Positions 23,761 to 33,627 of a DNA stretch of 64,000 bases are shown here, piece by piece. The notes beneath the pieces are model-generated. The model was not told where the DNA came from and ran no database searches. It worked only from the letters and a program-made list of their open reading frames with translations. Each line of letters starts with the position of its first letter. Within the stretch, counting starts at the first letter, position 1. The stretch spans positions 1-64,000 of the forward strand of contig JALHMM010000005.1 in assembly GCA_022844045.1 (NCBI GenBank). The letters are read 5' to 3'. The stretch comes from Reyranellaceae bacterium. Its GTDB lineage: Bacteria; Pseudomonadota; Alphaproteobacteria; Reyranellales; Reyranellaceae. Position numbers and translations under genes: made by a program.

Positions 23761-23886
23761 TACCTTCCCCCGGAGGGGGAAGGTGCCCGAAGGGCGGATG
23801 GGGGATGTCAAAGACGAACGTAGGAGTCCGTCTTCAACATCCCCCTTCCGTCGCTGCGCGCCACCTTGCCCCTCCGGGGGAAGGTA
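23761..23886. repeat. REPIN/MITE-like inverted repeat, subfamily B (TACCTTCCCCCGGAGGGGGAAGGT ... ACCTTGCCCCTCCGGGGGAAGGTA)
   Basis: Palindromic ends; similar element at 37574-37701. Confidence 0.8.
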
Positions 23887-24044
23887 AATCAGAAGTCCCT
23901 GTCTGATATCTCCGCCGTAGCGGCGGGCAAAAGCCCTGAGCCACAAGCATCGGAGGCTCTGATTCGCCGCCCGTAGCTGCGGAAATAGGAGGTGGCGAAG
24001 TTTTTCGGTACACCTGCTCTAATCTTTCTGACTGGAGCCTCCGC

Positions 24045-24725
24045 ATGTCCCGCGACCGCACTCTCCCCACTGACTTCTGGACTTGGGAGGCCGTCATCGA
24101 CTGCTCGATGACGGCGCGCCTGCTGTTTCTCGGCCTGTGGACCTTCGCCGACGATCATGGCGTACAGCCGCTGCGGCCGCGCACCATCCGCATGCAGGTG
24201 TTTCCCGGTGACGCGATCGATGAGAACGCGGTGCGCGCGCTGATCGAGGAACTCGTGGCGCGCGGGCTGGTGCGCATCTTCACGGTCGAGGGACAGGACT
24301 ACTTGTCGGTGATCCACTGGGAGCAGATTCAGCGAGTCAGTCGCCGCGCGCGGCACCGCTATCCGGCGGACCCCGCCAAACCCGTGCCGGTCGAGCCCGT
24401 GGCGCCGTCGCCATCGTCACCCGCCGCACCACGCGCGACCGAAGCCATCGGGGTGCCGTCGTATTGGCGCAAGGCGATCAGGCGGCGCCTGCGCAAGGTC
24501 TGGCCGGGTGGGCCGCCGGCCGACACTGACCCCTGGATCGCGCAATGGCTGATCGAAGGCCACGACCTGCAGCGCGACGTGCTGCCGGCGATCGACGCGG
24601 TTTGCCAAGCCGCCGCCGATGGCGCCCCGCCATCTGGATTGCACGCCGTCGCGGCTCACCTCGAGTCCCATTCCCTCGCCGGGAACACGAACGGGGATGC
24701 CAAGGCCGAACGCCTCCGTCACTGA
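24045..24725 (+). CDS. Phage replication-protein-like protein (winged-helix N-terminus)
   Basis: MSRDRTLPTDFWTWEAVIDCSMTARLLFLGLWTFADDHGVQPLRPRTIRMQVFPGD...YLSVIHWEQIQRVSRRARHRYP typical of phage DnaT/O-like replication genes. Confidence 0.6.
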   Translation: MSRDRTLPTDFWTWEAVIDCSMTARLLFLGLWTFADDHGVQPLRPRTIRMQVFPGDAIDENAVRALIEELVARGLVRIFTVEGQDYLSVIHWEQIQRVSRRARHRYPADPAKPVPVEPVAPSPSSPAAPRATEAIGVPSYWRKAIRRRLRKVWPGGPPADTDPWIAQWLIEGHDLQRDVLPAIDAVCQAAADGAPPSGLHAVAAHLESHSLAGNTNGDAKAERLRH

Positions 24726-24732
24726 CGTAGCG

Positions 24733-25539
24733 CTATCGCCCCCGCCGTTCGAGGAATTCACGCAACACCCGGGCGCAGTGCGGGCCGTGCGAATGGGCCA
24801 GCCCGTGGCGCGCGCCGGCGATCACTTGCAACGCGCTGCCCGGCACAGCGCGCAGCCGCTCGACCTGCTGCTCGACCGTGACGAACGGGCTGTCGTCGGG
24901 TGCCAGGATCAGCATCGGCAGGCGGATCGACGGCAGCGCCGCGGTCAGGTCGGCGCCGACCAGCATGTCGACCAGGTCGGCGCAAGCATGCGGCGCCGAC
25001 TTGCGTTGTACGTCGTGGAACCAGCGCCACATCGGCTCCGACACGCCGCCGGGATGAAAGCGCAGCGGCATCAGCGTTTCCGACCACGTCTCCATGCCCA
25101 GCCGCTCGACGTCGTCCCGCAAAGCCTTCGACCGCTGGATCGCGCCGCCACGATGCGCGGCCGAAACGGTGGTGATGCTCGCCAACCGGTTCGCGTGGTG
25201 CGCCGCCATGTGGATACCCACCGTGCCACCGGTCGACTCGCCGACGAAATGCACGCGCTCGACGCCCACCGCCTTCATGACGTCGAGCACGTCCCGGGCG
25301 ATCAGCTCGATCGTCCACGGCGCGCCCTTGGCCGGCACAAAGGACCGGCCGAAGCCGCGCAAATCGGTGCGCACGATGCGATAGCGATCGGCCAGCGCCG
25401 GCAACCACGTGACCCAGATGTCGGAGTCGATCGCCAGGCCGTTGAGGAAGAGGATCGTCTCCTTCGGCGCCACCCAGGGCGGGACGATGTCGCAGACATC
25501 GTAGTAGAGGTCGCCTTCCGGCCGCTTCAGCATGCTCAT
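24733..25539 (-). CDS. Alpha/beta hydrolase
   Basis: LFLNGLAIDSDIWVTWLPAL, HFVGESTGGTVGIHMA, GARHGLAHSHG. Confidence 0.85.
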   Translation of the reverse strand: MSMLKRPEGDLYYDVCDIVPPWVAPKETILFLNGLAIDSDIWVTWLPALADRYRIVRTDLRGFGRSFVPAKGAPWTIELIARDVLDVMKAVGVERVHFVGESTGGTVGIHMAAHHANRLASITTVSAAHRGGAIQRSKALRDDVERLGMETWSETLMPLRFHPGGVSEPMWRWFHDVQRKSAPHACADLVDMLVGADLTAALPSIRLPMLILAPDDSPFVTVEQQVERLRAVPGSALQVIAGARHGLAHSHGPHCARVLREFLERRGR

Positions 25540-26363
25540 GCGATCGCCTCGATCATGCGCTTGATCAGCGCCGCGTCGGGCAGCGCGCCGCTACCGCCAA
25601 GCGCGTTGTCGCGCATATGCCCCGGGTTCGCCGTGCCGGGGATGGCGCAGGTCACCGCCGGATGCGCGAGCACGAATTTCAGCAGGATCTGCGACCAGCT
25701 CGTGCAGCCGATCGACGCCGCCCAGTCGGGCAGCGCGCGGCCCTGCAGGCGGCGCGCCAGGCCGCCGCCGCCCAACGGCCGGTTGACCAGCACGGCGATG
25801 CCGAGCTCCGCGGCGAGCGGCAGCAGCCGACGCTCGGCGGCGCGGTCATCGAGCGCGTAATCGAGTTGCACGAAATCCGGCGTCGCCGCGCGCATCACCG
25901 CCTCGAGGTCGTCGTGCGCCGAGGGCGTGTAATGCGTGATGCCGAGATAGCGCACGCGTCCCTCGGCCTTCCAGGCCCGCAGCGTCTCCAGATGGGTACG
26001 CCAGTCCACGAGGTTGTGAACCTGGATCAGATCGATGGTGGGACCACTCTTCATCAGCGTCATCGACCGGCGCATCTCGTCGATCCCGGCCTCGCGGCCG
26101 CGCGTCCAGACCTTGGTGGCGATGAAAGCCTTGGGCCGCCAGCCCCGCGCCGCCAGAAGGTCGCCGGTCACGGCCTCGGCGCGGCCGTACATCGGCGACG
26201 AATCGACCACCGAGCCGCCGGCCTCGAACAGCGCCTCCAGAACCTGGCCCAGCGGGGCCCGCGAGGCCGCGTCAGCGCCAACATCGAAGCCGCGCCAGGT
26301 GCCCAGGCCGATCACCGGCAGGGCCTCGCCGGTCGAGGGGATAGGTCGTGTCAGCATGGTCAT
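25536..26363 (-). CDS. Aldo/keto reductase
   Basis: LPVIGLGTWRGFDV, VVDSSPMYGRAE, IQVHNLVDWRTHLETLRAWKAEGRVRYLGITHY. Confidence 0.88.
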   Translation of the reverse strand: MTMLTRPIPSTGEALPVIGLGTWRGFDVGADAASRAPLGQVLEALFEAGGSVVDSSPMYGRAEAVTGDLLAARGWRPKAFIATKVWTRGREAGIDEMRRSMTLMKSGPTIDLIQVHNLVDWRTHLETLRAWKAEGRVRYLGITHYTPSAHDDLEAVMRAATPDFVQLDYALDDRAAERRLLPLAAELGIAVLVNRPLGGGGLARRLQGRALPDWAASIGCTSWSQILLKFVLAHPAVTCAIPGTANPGHMRDNALGGSGALPDAALIKRMIEAIA

Positions 26364-26372
26364 GCTCTCTGT

Positions 26373-26387
26373 GTAACATAGTGTTAC
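26373..26387. promoter_or_regulatory. Candidate operator GTAACA-TAG-TGTTAC between aldo/keto reductase and tetR
   Basis: Perfect 6+3+6 inverted repeat in divergent promoter. Confidence 0.5.
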
Positions 26388-26471
26388 GCAAGGCCCCCGC
26401 CTCGTGCTTGCCAACGAAACCGGCGCGTAGCAAACAGAACTGGGGAGTTCTGGTTTTTGCTTGGGACGACG

Positions 26472-27125
26472 ATGGCGACAGGGTCCGAGGAACGTTGGCG
26501 CGGCTTGCGCCGGCGCCGGTTGATCGACGCCGCGGCCCGCGTGTTCGCCGCGCGTGGCTTCGAGGCGGCGTCGATGGACGACATCGCGCGCGAGGCCGGC
26601 GCCGGCAAGCCCACGCTGTACCGCTACTTCGCCGGCAAGGACGCGCTGTTCGAGGCGGTGTTCATCGATGCGCTCGATACGCTGGAGGCTCGCCTCGATG
26701 TCGCCGAAGCGACCACCAGCGGCCATGCCGAGACGCTGCTAGCGATGCTCAGGCCCGTTGCCGCCATGTTCCGCGAGCACGTGGCCTCGCTGCGCGCGTT
26801 GAGCGATGCCGCCAGCGGCGCCGACCGCACGCGTCGGCGCATCCTGCGTCAGCGCCGCGGCCACATCGAAGTGCGGATCGCCGACGTGTTGGCACGCGCC
26901 CATGCCGCCGGCGCGCTGCGCATCGCCGATCCGAAACTCGCGGCGCGGCTGATCATCGGCATGGTGTGGAGTGGCACGACCGGCGCCGACTACGACGACG
27001 AGGACGTGGCGCGCGCCGTCACCGCCTTGTTCCTCGAGACCGACAAGGCCGGTCTGCGCCCACGACCGGTCGTCCGCATACCATCAGTCAACGACGCCGC
27101 CGGCGCTCGGGGAGCCGCCAGATGA
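26472..27125 (+). CDS. TetR/AcrR family transcriptional regulator
   Basis: RLIDAAARVFAARGFEAASMDDIAREAGAGKPTLYRYFAGKDALFEAVF. Confidence 0.92.
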   Translation: MATGSEERWRGLRRRRLIDAAARVFAARGFEAASMDDIAREAGAGKPTLYRYFAGKDALFEAVFIDALDTLEARLDVAEATTSGHAETLLAMLRPVAAMFREHVASLRALSDAASGADRTRRRILRQRRGHIEVRIADVLARAHAAGALRIADPKLAARLIIGMVWSGTTGADYDDEDVARAVTALFLETDKAGLRPRPVVRIPSVNDAAGARGAAR

Positions 27126-28351
27126 ACCGCGCCGTCGTCATGACTTTCTCGGCCGTGGCGGTCCTCGCCGCCGGCGCAGGCGTCTGGTTCTTCAAGCCGG
27201 GCTGGATCGGCATGGCGCCGGGCCAGACCGCTCAAGGCAAAGCCGCCCAGGGCCAGGCCGCGGGTGGCGCTCCTGGCGGCGCCCAGCCGCGCGGCGGTCA
27301 GGCCGTTGCGGTCGAAGTCGCTCCCGTGGTGCGCAAGGCCATGCCGCAACTGATCGACGCCGTCGGCACGGTCCAGCCGATCGCCTCGATCGCCATCAAG
27401 GCCCGCCTCGACAGCCAGGTGATACAGGTTCATGTCGCCGAGGGCGCGCGTGTCACGGAGGGTGACCTGCTGTTCACCCTCGACTCGCGCCAGCTGCGCG
27501 CCCAGCGCGAGCAGATCACGGCGCAGATCGCCAAGGACATGGCGCAGATCGAGCAGGCCCGTCGCGACCTCGTGCGCGCCGAGGACCTGTCCGGCAAGGG
27601 TGTCACCAGCACGGTCCAGCGCGACACGGCGGCGACGGCGCTGAAGGCGTTCGAGGCGCAGCTCGCCTTCGACCGCGCGGCGCTGTCCAGCGTCGAGGCG
27701 CAGCTCACCTACACGGAGATCCGCGCGCCGGTGAGCGGCCGCATCGGCTCGATCGCCGCCAAGCCGGGCGCGGTCGTGCGCATGGCCGACACCCAGAGCC
27801 TCGCCGTCGTCAACCAGATGGATCCGATCTACATCGCCTTCTCGGTGCCGGCCCCGGCGCTCGTCGAGGTGCGCGCCGTGCTCGAGCGCGGTCCGGTCCG
27901 GGTCGAGGCCGGCTCGGGCGCCAACATGTCGGTGGGCGAGATCGCCTTCATCGAGAACACCATGGATCTCGCCACCGGCACGGTGACCGCCAAGGCGCGC
28001 ATGACCAACGCCGCCGAGCGGCTGTGGCCCGGCGCCTTCGTGCCGGCGCGCATCGTGCTCGGCATCGACGCCAACGCCGTGACCATGCCGGCCTCGGCGC
28101 TGCAGATCGGCCAGGCTGGGCCGTTCGTCTATGTCGTACGCGAAGGGCGCGCCGTGGTCGTGCCGATCAAGGTCGCGCGCACCATCGGCGAGGAAGTCGT
28201 TGTCGCCTCCGGCCTGAACGGCGGCGAGCAGGTCGTCACCAGCGGCCAGCTGCGTCTCGCCGACGGCGTGCCGGTGTCGATCAGCGCGCCGCGCCCACCG
28301 GGCGGCGGCAAGCCCACCGCCGGCAAGCCGCCGGCCGAGGCGAAGAATTGA
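27122..28351 (+). CDS. Efflux RND transporter periplasmic adaptor subunit
   Basis: VGTVQPIASIAIKARLDSQVIQVHVAEGARVTEGDLLFTLDSR...YTEIRAPVSGRIGSI. Confidence 0.92.
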   Translation: MNRAVVMTFSAVAVLAAGAGVWFFKPGWIGMAPGQTAQGKAAQGQAAGGAPGGAQPRGGQAVAVEVAPVVRKAMPQLIDAVGTVQPIASIAIKARLDSQVIQVHVAEGARVTEGDLLFTLDSRQLRAQREQITAQIAKDMAQIEQARRDLVRAEDLSGKGVTSTVQRDTAATALKAFEAQLAFDRAALSSVEAQLTYTEIRAPVSGRIGSIAAKPGAVVRMADTQSLAVVNQMDPIYIAFSVPAPALVEVRAVLERGPVRVEAGSGANMSVGEIAFIENTMDLATGTVTAKARMTNAAERLWPGAFVPARIVLGIDANAVTMPASALQIGQAGPFVYVVREGRAVVVPIKVARTIGEEVVVASGLNGGEQVVTSGQLRLADGVPVSISAPRPPGGGKPTAGKPPAEAKN

Positions 28352-28360
28352 GTGGAGTAA

Positions 28361-28505
28361 TACCTTCCCCCGCTGGCGGGGGAAGGTGGCGCGAAGCGCC
28401 GGATGGGGGTGGCTGGTGCGACGGCTCCAGCCGCTGTGACTGGCCGCTATGCCGGCACCCCCATCCGCCCTTCGGGCACCTTCCCCCGCAAAGCGGGGGA
28501 AGGTA
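28361..28505. repeat. REPIN/MITE-like inverted repeat, subfamily A, 145 bp
   Basis: TACCTTCCCCCGCTGGCGGGGGAAGGT ... ACCTTCCCCCGCAAAGCGGGGGAAGGTA; near copy in opposite orientation at 62930-63074. Confidence 0.88.
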
Positions 28506-28527
28506 GGGAAGTCAGGGAGACGACGAC

Positions 28528-31500
28528 ATGATCTCGCATGTCTGCATCCGACGGCCGGTGATGACCATCCTGATGATGGTCTCCTTCCTCGCCGCCGGCA
28601 TGTTCGGCTACGGCCAGCTTCCCGTGGCCGCCATTCCGCGCGTCGACTTCCCGACCATCCAGGTCCAGGCGACGCTGCCCGGTGCCAGCCCCGAGACCAT
28701 GGCCTCCTCGGTCGCCGGTATCCTCGAGCGGCAGTTCTCGACCATCGCCGGTGTGACGACGATGACGTCGGTGTCGACCGTCGACAACACCTCGATCACC
28801 CTGCAGTTCGACCTCGACCGCAACATCGACGGCGCCGCGCTCGACGTGCAGACGGCCATCGGCTCCGCCCTGCGGCGGTTGCCGGCGGACATGACGACGC
28901 CACCCAGCTTCCGCAAGGTCAACCCCGCCGACTTCGCCATCGTCTTCCTGGCGCTGCGCTCGCCCAACGCGCGGCTCTCCGACATCGACGCCTTCGCCCA
29001 GTCGAGCATCCTGCCGCGCATCTCCACCCTGCCCGGCGTCGCCCAGGTGCTGGTGTTCGGCAGCCAGAAATACGCCGTGCGCGTGCGCGCCGACCTCGAT
29101 CAGCTCGCCGCGCGCGGGCTCAGCCTGTCCGACCTGCAGGCGGCGCTGGCCACCGCCAACTCCAACCGGCCGCTGGGCACCGTGCCGCAGGGCGGCCGCA
29201 ACGCCATCCTCGACGCCACCGGCCCGGTGTCGCGCGCCGCGCAGTACATGCCGATCATCGTGGCCTGGCAGAACGGCGCGCCGGTGCGCATCGCCGACGT
29301 CGCCACCGCCATCGACAGCGTCGAGAATACCCGCGTCGCCAGCTGGCTCGATGGCGAGCGCGCCATCGTGCTGGGCATCTATCGCCAGCCCGACGCCAAC
29401 ACCGTCGAGGTCGTCGACCGCGTGCGCGCCATGCTGCCGCTGATCCAGGCCGAGCTGCCGCGCGATATCGAGGTCAGGGTGCTCAACGATCGCTCGCGCT
29501 CGATCCGCGACTCGATTCACGACGTGCAGGAGACGCTGGCGATCGCCGTCGTGCTGGTCGTGATCGTGATCTATTTCTTCCTGCGCAGCTTCCGCGCCAC
29601 GCTGATCCCCGCTTTGGCGCTGCCGATCTCGCTGATCGGCACCTTCGGCGGCATGCATCTGCTGGGCTATTCGATCAACAACATCTCGCTGCTGGCGCTG
29701 ACCTTGGCGGTCGGCTTCGTCGTCGACGACGCCATCGTCATGCTCGAGAACATCATGCGCCACATCGAGGAGGGCATGGATCCCAAGGAGGCCGCCTTCG
29801 TCGGCTCGAAGGAAGTCGGCTTCACCATCGTGTCGATGACCATCTCGCTGGTCGCGGTGTTCATCCCGGTGCTGTTCATGGGCGGCGTGGTCGGCCGCAT
29901 GTTCGCCGAGTTCGGCATGGTGATCTCGATGGCCATCCTGATCTCCGGCGTCGTCTCGCTCACGCTCACGCCGATGCTGTGCGCGCGCATGCTCAAGCCG
30001 ATCGACCACCAGGCGCGCCCGCCATTGCCGCTGCGGCTGTTCGAGGCCGGCTTCAATGGGTTGACCCGCGTCTACGGCCACGCCGTGCGCTGGACGATAT
30101 CGCATTCCAAGCTGATGCTAACCGCGATCCTGGGCACGTTCGTGCTGACGGTCGTGCTCTTCCAGACCATCCCCAAGGGCTTCTTCCCGCAGGAGGATAT
30201 CGGCCTGCTGACCGCCTCGACCGTCGGCCCCGACGACGCCTCCTTCGCCGCCATGGTCGAGCGGCAGGCGCGGCTGGCCGAGATCGTCAAAGCCGATCCC
30301 GACGTGGTCTCGGTGATGTCGACGGTGGGCGGCGGCAACGCCGCCGCCACGCAGAACTCCGGCCGCCTGTTCATCACCTTGCGCGACAAGCCGGCGCGCA
30401 AAGCCGGCGCCGGCGAGGTCATCACCCGCCTGCGCCGCACGACTTCGCAGGTTCCCGGCATCTCGGTCTTCTACCAGCCGGTGCAGTCGATCATCCTCGG
30501 CACGACGCAGTCGCGCGCGCTCTACCAGTTCACCATGCAGTCGCCCGACCTCGCGGCGCTGCAGACCTGGGCGCCCCGGATCGAGGGCCGCATGCGGTCG
30601 ATCCCGGGCATCGTCGACGTCAACTCCGACCTCCAGATGCGCGCGCGCGCCGCCGTCATCGACATCGACCGCGACGCCGCGTCACGGCTCAACCTCACGG
30701 TCGACCAGATCCGCAACGTCGTCTACTCGGCCTTCGGCACGCGGCAGATCTCGACCATCTACACCTCGCAGGACACCTATCAGGTGATCCTCGAGGCCGA
30801 TCCGAAATACGCCGACACCTCGGAGATGCTGCGACGGCTGACCGTGCGCACGCCCTCGGGCGGCGTGGTGCCGCTCGACACCGTGGCAAACCTGTCGGAA
30901 AGGCCCACGGCGCTCACCGTGTCGCATCTGGCGCAGCTGCCCTCGGTCACCGTCTCGTTCAACCTGTTGCCGGGCAACTCGCTCGGCAACGCGGTGGCGG
31001 CCGTGCAGGCGGCGGCGCGCGAGATCGGCATGCCGGCGACCATCACCACCAGCTTCCAGGGCAGCGCCCAGGTCTTCCAGCAGGCCGTGGCCAACCAGGG
31101 CCTGCTGCTCTTCGCCGCCGTGCTGGTGATCTACATCGTGCTGGGCGTGCTCTATGAGAGCTTCATCCACCCGCTGACCATCCTCTCGGGCCTGCCCTCG
31201 GCCGGCATCGGCGCGCTGATCACGCTGCAGCTGGCCGGCATGGACCTCTCGGTGATCGCCATGATCGGCGTGGTGATGCTGATCGGCATCGTCAAGAAGA
31301 ACGCCATCATGATGGTCGACTTCGCCATCGAGCGCCGCGCCCAGGGCGTCGAGGCGAAGGAGGCGATGATCGAGGCCGCCGTGCTGCGCTTTCGGCCGAT
31401 CATGATGACCACGCTCTGCGCCATCCTGGGCGCGCTGCCCATCGCCATGGCGCTGGGCGCCGGCGCCGAGCTGCGCCAGCCGTTGGGCGTCGCGGTGGTC

Positions 31501-31644
31501 GGCGGCCTGGTGGTGTCGCAGCTGCTGACGCTCTTCATCACGCCCACGGTCTACCTGGCCTTCGAAGACCTCGGCGCCTGGTTCCGCAGCCGCCGTGCCA
31601 AGCCGGGCGCCGCCGAGCCGCCGGTGCGCCACGCCGCGGAGTAG
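28528..31644 (+). CDS. Efflux RND transporter permease (MdtB/MdtC/AcrB family)
   Basis: [58 protein letters not shown]; 1038 aa. Confidence 0.95.
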   Translation: MISHVCIRRPVMTILMMVSFLAAGMFGYGQLPVAAIPRVDFPTIQVQATLPGASPETMASSVAGILERQFSTIAGVTTMTSVSTVDNTSITLQFDLDRNIDGAALDVQTAIGSALRRLPADMTTPPSFRKVNPADFAIVFLALRSPNARLSDIDAFAQSSILPRISTLPGVAQVLVFGSQKYAVRVRADLDQLAARGLSLSDLQAALATANSNRPLGTVPQGGRNAILDATGPVSRAAQYMPIIVAWQNGAPVRIADVATAIDSVENTRVASWLDGERAIVLGIYRQPDANTVEVVDRVRAMLPLIQAELPRDIEVRVLNDRSRSIRDSIHDVQETLAIAVVLVVIVIYFFLRSFRATLIPALALPISLIGTFGGMHLLGYSINNISLLALTLAVGFVVDDAIVMLENIMRHIEEGMDPKEAAFVGSKEVGFTIVSMTISLVAVFIPVLFMGGVVGRMFAEFGMVISMAILISGVVSLTLTPMLCARMLKPIDHQARPPLPLRLFEAGFNGLTRVYGHAVRWTISHSKLMLTAILGTFVLTVVLFQTIPKGFFPQEDIGLLTASTVGPDDASFAAMVERQARLAEIVKADPDVVSVMSTVGGGNAAATQNSGRLFITLRDKPARKAGAGEVITRLRRTTSQVPGISVFYQPVQSIILGTTQSRALYQFTMQSPDLAALQTWAPRIEGRMRSIPGIVDVNSDLQMRARAAVIDIDRDAASRLNLTVDQIRNVVYSAFGTRQISTIYTSQDTYQVILEADPKYADTSEMLRRLTVRTPSGGVVPLDTVANLSERPTALTVSHLAQLPSVTVSFNLLPGNSLGNAVAAVQAAAREIGMPATITTSFQGSAQVFQQAVANQGLLLFAAVLVIYIVLGVLYESFIHPLTILSGLPSAGIGALITLQLAGMDLSVIAMIGVVMLIGIVKKNAIMMVDFAIERRAQGVEAKEAMIEAAVLRFRPIMMTTLCAILGALPIAMALGAGAELRQPLGVAVVGGLVVSQLLTLFITPTVYLAFEDLGAWFRSRRAKPGAAEPPVRHAAE

Positions 31645-31722
31645 TCCCCATCCCGCTTCGCGCGACGCCCGCGAATGCGATAGCTTTGCGCCGTGCGTAA
31701 CGGTCAGGCGGGGACAGTCAGA

Positions 31723-32580
31723 ATGAGTGACGGGCAAGAGCGTCCGGTGGCGCTGGTCAGTGGCGCCACACGCGGGCTAGGGCTGGGCATCGCCAAGGCC
31801 CTGGGCGAGGCTGGCTGCATCGTGCACGTCACCGGGCGCAGCAGAGAGGGCGCCACGACCGAAGACCTGCCCGGCTCGGTCGAGGCGGCGGCGGCGGCGG
31901 TCAGTGCCGCAGGCGCGGCCGCCGGCGGCGGCGGCGGCCATAGCAAACCATGCGATCATCGCGACGAGGCGCAGGTCGAGGCCCTGATGGCCTCGATCGC
32001 GCGCGAGCATGGCCGCATCGACATCCTCGTCAACAATGCCTGGGGCGGCTACGAACAGCATCCTGGCGCCGCCTTCGCGGCCCCGTTCCTCCGCCAATCA
32101 TCCGACAATTGGGTCAGGATGTTCGACGGCGGGCTGAAAGCGACCTTCCTGACCACGCGCCACGCGCTGCCGCTGATGACCGGGCCGAAGACCGCCGATC
32201 GTCCCAGGCTGATCGTCAACACCGTGGCCTGGGCCTTCGACGAGTATCTCGGCAACCTCTACTACGATGTCGCCAAGGCGGCCTCGATCCGCATGGTCTA
32301 CGGCCTGGCGCGCGAGCTGGCCGGCGCCGAGGTCGCCTGCGTGGCGCTGGCGCCCGGCTTCGTGCGCACCGAGCGCGTCGCGCACGCGCTGGCCGACGAT
32401 CCGGAAACCTTGGCCAAGCTCGAGTCGCCCGACTATGCCGGTCGCGCCGTGGTGGCATTGGCGGCCGATCCCGATGTGATGGAACGCAGCGGCCGCCTGT
32501 TCACCGTCGGCGACCTCGCCCGCGACTACGCTTTCACCGACACCGACGGCCGGCAACCACCACCCTTCCGGTTGGAGTAA
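31723..32580 (+). CDS. SDR family oxidoreductase
   Basis: VALVSGATRGLGLGIAKALGEAGC; VNNAWGG; YYDVAKAA. Confidence 0.85.
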   Translation: MSDGQERPVALVSGATRGLGLGIAKALGEAGCIVHVTGRSREGATTEDLPGSVEAAAAAVSAAGAAAGGGGGHSKPCDHRDEAQVEALMASIAREHGRIDILVNNAWGGYEQHPGAAFAAPFLRQSSDNWVRMFDGGLKATFLTTRHALPLMTGPKTADRPRLIVNTVAWAFDEYLGNLYYDVAKAASIRMVYGLARELAGAEVACVALAPGFVRTERVAHALADDPETLAKLESPDYAGRAVVALAADPDVMERSGRLFTVGDLARDYAFTDTDGRQPPPFRLE

Positions 32581-32593
32581 CGAGGGCCTTGCC

Positions 32594-32618
32594 TTACCTT
32601 CCCCCGGAGGGGAAAGGA
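32594..32618. repeat. Solo half-element (REP arm) of subfamily B type
   Basis: TTACCTTCCCCCGGAGGGGAAAGG immediately upstream of next CDS. Confidence 0.6.
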
Positions 32619-32641
32619 AAAAACAAGCAGGGGGAAACGTC

Positions 32642-33616
32642 ATGAGCCGAATCAACCGCCGCGCCCTTCTCGCCTCGACCGCCGCACTGCTCGCCGCGCC
32701 CTCGATCGCCCGCGCGCAGGCTTGGCCGAGCGGCCAAGTGCGCATCGTCGTCGGCTTCCCGCCGGGTGGCGCCGCCGACATCGTGGCCCGCCTCGCCGCG
32801 ACGCGGCTGACCGAGACCTGGAAGGTCCAGGTCGTGGTCGACAACAAGCCGGGCGCCGGCGGCAACCTCGCCGGTCTCGAGGTCTCGCGTACGCCGCCCG
32901 ACGGCGCCAATTTCCTCATCACCTCGAGCTCGGCGGCGGTGAGCAAGCTGCTCTACAAGACCATGGCCTACGATCCGTTCATCGACCTCGCGCCGGTGAC
33001 GATGGCGGTCTCGATCCCCAACGTGATGGTCGTTCCGGCCGCCTCGCCCGACAAGTCGATCGCCGACTTCATCGCCCGCGCCAAGGCCAACCCGGGCAAG
33101 CTGAACTTCGGTTCGGCCGGGATCGGCTCGTCGATCCATCTCTCGGGCGAGCTGTTCAAGCACCTCGCCAAGATCGACATCACCCATGTGCCCTATCGTG
33201 GCGCGGCGCCGGCCATGAACGACTTGATCGGCGGTCGCCTCGACGTGATCTTCGACACCATCACCGTCTCGACGCCGCATCTGCGCGCCGGCACGACGCG
33301 GGCGCTCGGCGTCACCTCGGCCACGCCGATTCCGACCCTGCCGGACGCGCCGCCGATCGGCACGGTGGTCCCGGGCTATGTCGCGCTGTCGTGGTTCGCC
33401 TTCTACGCCGCGGCCAAGACGCCCGATCCCATCCTCGCCAAGGCGGCGCAGGACATCGAGGCGGCTTTGCGCCACGAAACGGTGATCACCAAGCTCACCG
33501 AGCTGGGCGCCACCGTGGTCGGCGGCGCCCCCCAGACCTTGGCCGCCGCGATGGTCGCCGAGGAAAAGCTCTGGGCGCCGGTCATCGAAGCCGCCGGGAT
33601 CAAGCATTCACAGTAG
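32642..33616 (+). CDS. Tripartite tricarboxylate transporter substrate-binding protein (TctC/Bug)
   Basis: WPSGQVRIVVGFPPGGAADIVAR, VVDNKPGAGGNLAG, THVPYRGAAPAMNDLIGGRLD. Confidence 0.92.
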   Translation: MSRINRRALLASTAALLAAPSIARAQAWPSGQVRIVVGFPPGGAADIVARLAATRLTETWKVQVVVDNKPGAGGNLAGLEVSRTPPDGANFLITSSSAAVSKLLYKTMAYDPFIDLAPVTMAVSIPNVMVVPAASPDKSIADFIARAKANPGKLNFGSAGIGSSIHLSGELFKHLAKIDITHVPYRGAAPAMNDLIGGRLDVIFDTITVSTPHLRAGTTRALGVTSATPIPTLPDAPPIGTVVPGYVALSWFAFYAAAKTPDPILAKAAQDIEAALRHETVITKLTELGATVVGGAPQTLAAAMVAEEKLWAPVIEAAGIKHSQ

Positions 33617-33627
33617 GGGAAACGCTC

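Noticed and set aside
28361-28505. CRISPR-like array from recurring palindromes
   Set aside because: Repeats are dispersed singly between genes, not tandem with regular spacers, and no cas genes are present
28447-30105. 552-aa minus-strand ORF over the RND permease
   Set aside because: Shadow ORF of a clearly conserved permease; low-complexity composition
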